A stretch of DNA of 6,576 nucleotides. Origin: Bacillota bacterium. GTDB taxonomy: Bacteria; Bacillota; Clostridia; Lachnospirales; Lachnospiraceae. Under the pieces are notes generated by a model. That model made no database searches. It was not told where the DNA came from and saw nothing but the letters and a program-made list of their open reading frames with translations. Both the position numbers and the translations under genes were made by a program. This document shows positions 5,583 through 6,576 of the stretch, one piece after another. The stretch spans positions 1 to 6,576 of the forward strand of contig JAEZJW010000030.1 in the NCBI GenBank assembly GCA_023415595.1. Direction: 5' to 3'. How positions within the stretch are numbered: position 1 is the stretch's first letter; the number at the start of each line of letters is the position of its first letter.

Positions 5583-5656
5583 GGACACACCCGCCGGTTT
5601 ACAGCGGTCGGCAATGCCGACCGCTTAGGGATTTAAATCGACAATGGCCAGTGTCC
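5583..5656. repeat. GC-rich hairpin inside a closing stem
   Basis: AGCGGTCGGC (5603-5612) and GCCGACCGCT (5616-5625) form a perfect 10-bp GC-rich stem with the loop AAT. It is enclosed by GGACAC (5583-5588) and GTGTCC (5651-5656). No T-run follows on either strand, so it is not a standard intrinsic terminator. GC content here is well above that of the neighbouring toxin-tip and immunity genes, which supports a different origin or a structural role. Confidence 0.6.
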
Positions 5657-5816
5657 TTTAGGTGTTTGTATATTAGGTAAAGTACACTATTTAGGTGGCT
5701 GTGATTACTGCAAAGTAGCTAAATTTCAAGCCTTCCAAGGTATCTGCTATGGTTCGTGACTATACAGCACCCGCCATAAATTTGGAGTGGCTATTACGCA
5801 GTTGCATTTTCTGGGT

Positions 5817-6062
5817 TTATATGTTCTTGACAATGGATTCTGCTATTGAAACGCACTCATTAGTATCTCTCTTAAAAACGTCATTCCCGAAACTTTTAAT
5901 AAATATCTTTTGAATTTTAAGTGCAACTTCAGAAATATCTTTTGTTTCTTTCAGTGCGGCAATAATGAGAGCAATTTCATTTTTGTACTCATCCTTTGGT
6001 GAATATGGAAATAATTCTATTGGATCCCAATTATTGATTATTTCCTCGACTACTTTTTCCAT
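5817..6062 (-). CDS. DUF1871-like small protein, probable immunity protein
   Basis: This is an 81-residue, acidic, helical, cytoplasmic-looking protein with no signal or membrane segment. Near residues 7-28 it carries EIINNWDPIELFPYSPKDEY, followed by EIALIIAALKE. The WDP...PKDEY..EI pattern is characteristic of the DUF1871 family, small proteins frequently found next to Rhs and similar toxin genes in Firmicutes. The ATG at 6060-6062 has AGGAGG seven bases upstream, and this site overlaps the stop codon of the preceding toxin frame (11-bp gap), so the two are translationally linked. The inferred job is to bind and neutralise the toxin domain encoded just upstream. The immunity role rests on family and position, not on any visible residue. 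Confidence 0.8.
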   Translation of the reverse strand: MEKVVEEIINNWDPIELFPYSPKDEYKNEIALIIAALKETKDISEVALKIQKIFIKSFGNDVFKRDTNECVSIAESIVKNI

Positions 6063-6073
6063 TTGACAGCCTC

Positions 6074-6576
6074 CTAATTTCCAAAAAGTTTTTTAACGAC
6101 TTCCCACATAGCTGAATCAAAATTTGTACTCGGATACGTTGTAATAAGTTTGCCAGCATTGTTTAATACAGCAGCGCCATCTTGGGTTATATATAAATAA
6201 TTACCACTTGATTGTTGAAGTACTTTACCACTTTGTACCCAAGAATCTACCATACCTTGAGTTACACCACGTTCAGTCATTTTTTCTAACCCATGTGTTG
6301 TAGTATTTGCCCAATCAGCTTTGATTCCTGGATTTTTAACCAACTTACCAAGTTTTCCGAAATCATCACCTATTGTAGCAATGTTACCCGCACCCTTTCC
6401 CTTAGTAAAGATTGAATAACCATAAAGGGCAAAGTACGCCATGGTGATGCCCGTATTTAATATTTTAGCTCCATCATTTTCTGTCCAATAATATGATCCT
6501 CCTTTATATTCGGTCATATATTTTACATAAGCAATATCCAGAGTTTCTGTATCAATGGTATGATTATTCTCAGAAT
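6074..6576 (-). CDS. C-terminal part of a polymorphic toxin (DUF4258-like tip), runs off right edge
   Basis: The frame is open from the right edge to a TAG at 6074-6076, giving 166 visible residues; the true N-terminus is outside. The methionine at 6517 lacks a ribosome site and is probably internal. The first part (about 1-60) has a short hydrophobic segment, ITMAYFALYGYSIF, and glycine-rich linkers. The last 75 residues form a compact domain: TTHGLEKMTERGVTQGMV, then GNYLYITQDGAAVLNNAGKLITTYPS, then FDSAMWEVVKKLF. The His...R-G-(V/I)-T...V pattern followed by strands resembles DUF4258-type domains, which occur as small RNase-like tips of secreted toxins. His in THGLEKM and Arg in TERG are candidate active-site residues. 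The immediately following DUF1871-like gene supports a toxin-immunity pair. The delivery type (Rhs, LXG or other) cannot be judged from the visible part. Confidence 0.75.
   Translation of the reverse strand, partial: SENNHTIDTETLDIAYVKYMTEYKGGSYYWTENDGAKILNTGITMAYFALYGYSIFTKGKGAGNIATIGDDFGKLGKLVKNPGIKADWANTTTHGLEKMTERGVTQGMVDSWVQSGKVLQQSSGNYLYITQDGAAVLNNAGKLITTYPSTNFDSAMWEVVKKLFGN

Larger units (their letters stand above)
5313..5816. other. Unexplained structured intergenic insert between toxin cassettes
   Basis: About 500 bp has no convincing gene on either strand. Frames of 60-70 codons exist in both directions around 5302-5566, but they overlap each other and lack ribosome sites. A plus-strand open frame at 5637-5759 encodes a stretch with five cysteines (CPLGVC, GGCDYC, GIC) but has no start codon. 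Several long perfect stems are present (see 5328-5453 and 5583-5656). The left edge coincides with the abrupt end of the YD-repeat frame, and the right edge abuts the immunity gene's stop. I see no terminal inverted repeats, transposase motif, tRNA or CRISPR repeat. A decayed mobile element or a large structured RNA are both possible. Confidence 0.5.

Noticed and set aside
5583..5656. Intrinsic terminator for the immunity gene or neighbours
   Set aside because: The stem is strong, but no T-run follows on either strand.
1..6576. CRISPR array, tRNA or rRNA genes, complete insertion sequence
   Set aside because: No regularly spaced direct repeats, cloverleaf-like sequence, rRNA-like segment or transposase frame was seen.

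Overview
The window looks like a chromosomal segment of a low-to-mid GC Clostridia member, most likely Lachnospiraceae-like. Grounds: strong AGGAGG-type ribosome sites, consensus TTGACA/TATAAT promoters with 17-18 bp spacers, a clostridial-type xylose isomerase, a PadR/HAAS-type membrane protein pair, a leaderless subtilase, and a YD-repeat (Rhs) toxin array. The taxonomic call is inferred from gene content only.

Layout, left to right. (1) 1-211, minus strand: the first 70 codons of xylose isomerase, running off the left edge. (2) 212-810: a divergent intergenic region with a good minus-strand promoter for xylA and a perfect-hexamer plus-strand promoter for the padR operon, whose leader is full of inverted repeats. 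(3) 811-2149, plus strand: a PadR-family repressor gene overlapping a six-helix membrane protein gene with an N-terminal cytoplasmic domain of the kind commonly coupled to PadR regulators. (4) 2181-2283: a 103-nt imperfect hairpin with 44-nt arms, lying between convergent transcription units. (5) 2320-4526, minus strand: an apparent araC-subtilase operon. A consensus promoter with a 10-bp inverted repeat across it precedes the AraC-type regulator, followed by a signal-peptide-less subtilisin-like protease whose ribosome site is in a 9-bp stem. (6) 4548-5312, minus strand: an orphan, broken YD-repeat/toxin-tip fragment with an in-frame stop. (7) 5313-5816: about 500 bp with no convincing gene but several long-range inverted repeats. 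(8) 5817-6576, minus strand: a polymorphic-toxin C-terminus followed 11 bp later by a DUF1871-like small gene, the probable immunity partner.

How the genes fit together. Regions 6-8 read as a contact-type polymorphic toxin locus: toxin 3' end, immunity gene, then a displaced remnant cassette of another toxin tip on the same strand, with an unexplained structured insert between them. The araC-subtilase pair and the padR-membrane protein pair are separate regulatory modules. Each seems to be autoregulated, judging from dyads in its own promoter. The xylA gene is an independent sugar-utilisation unit. The least explained parts are the 500-bp structured insert, the long hairpin at 2181-2283 and the layered inverted repeats in the padR leader.
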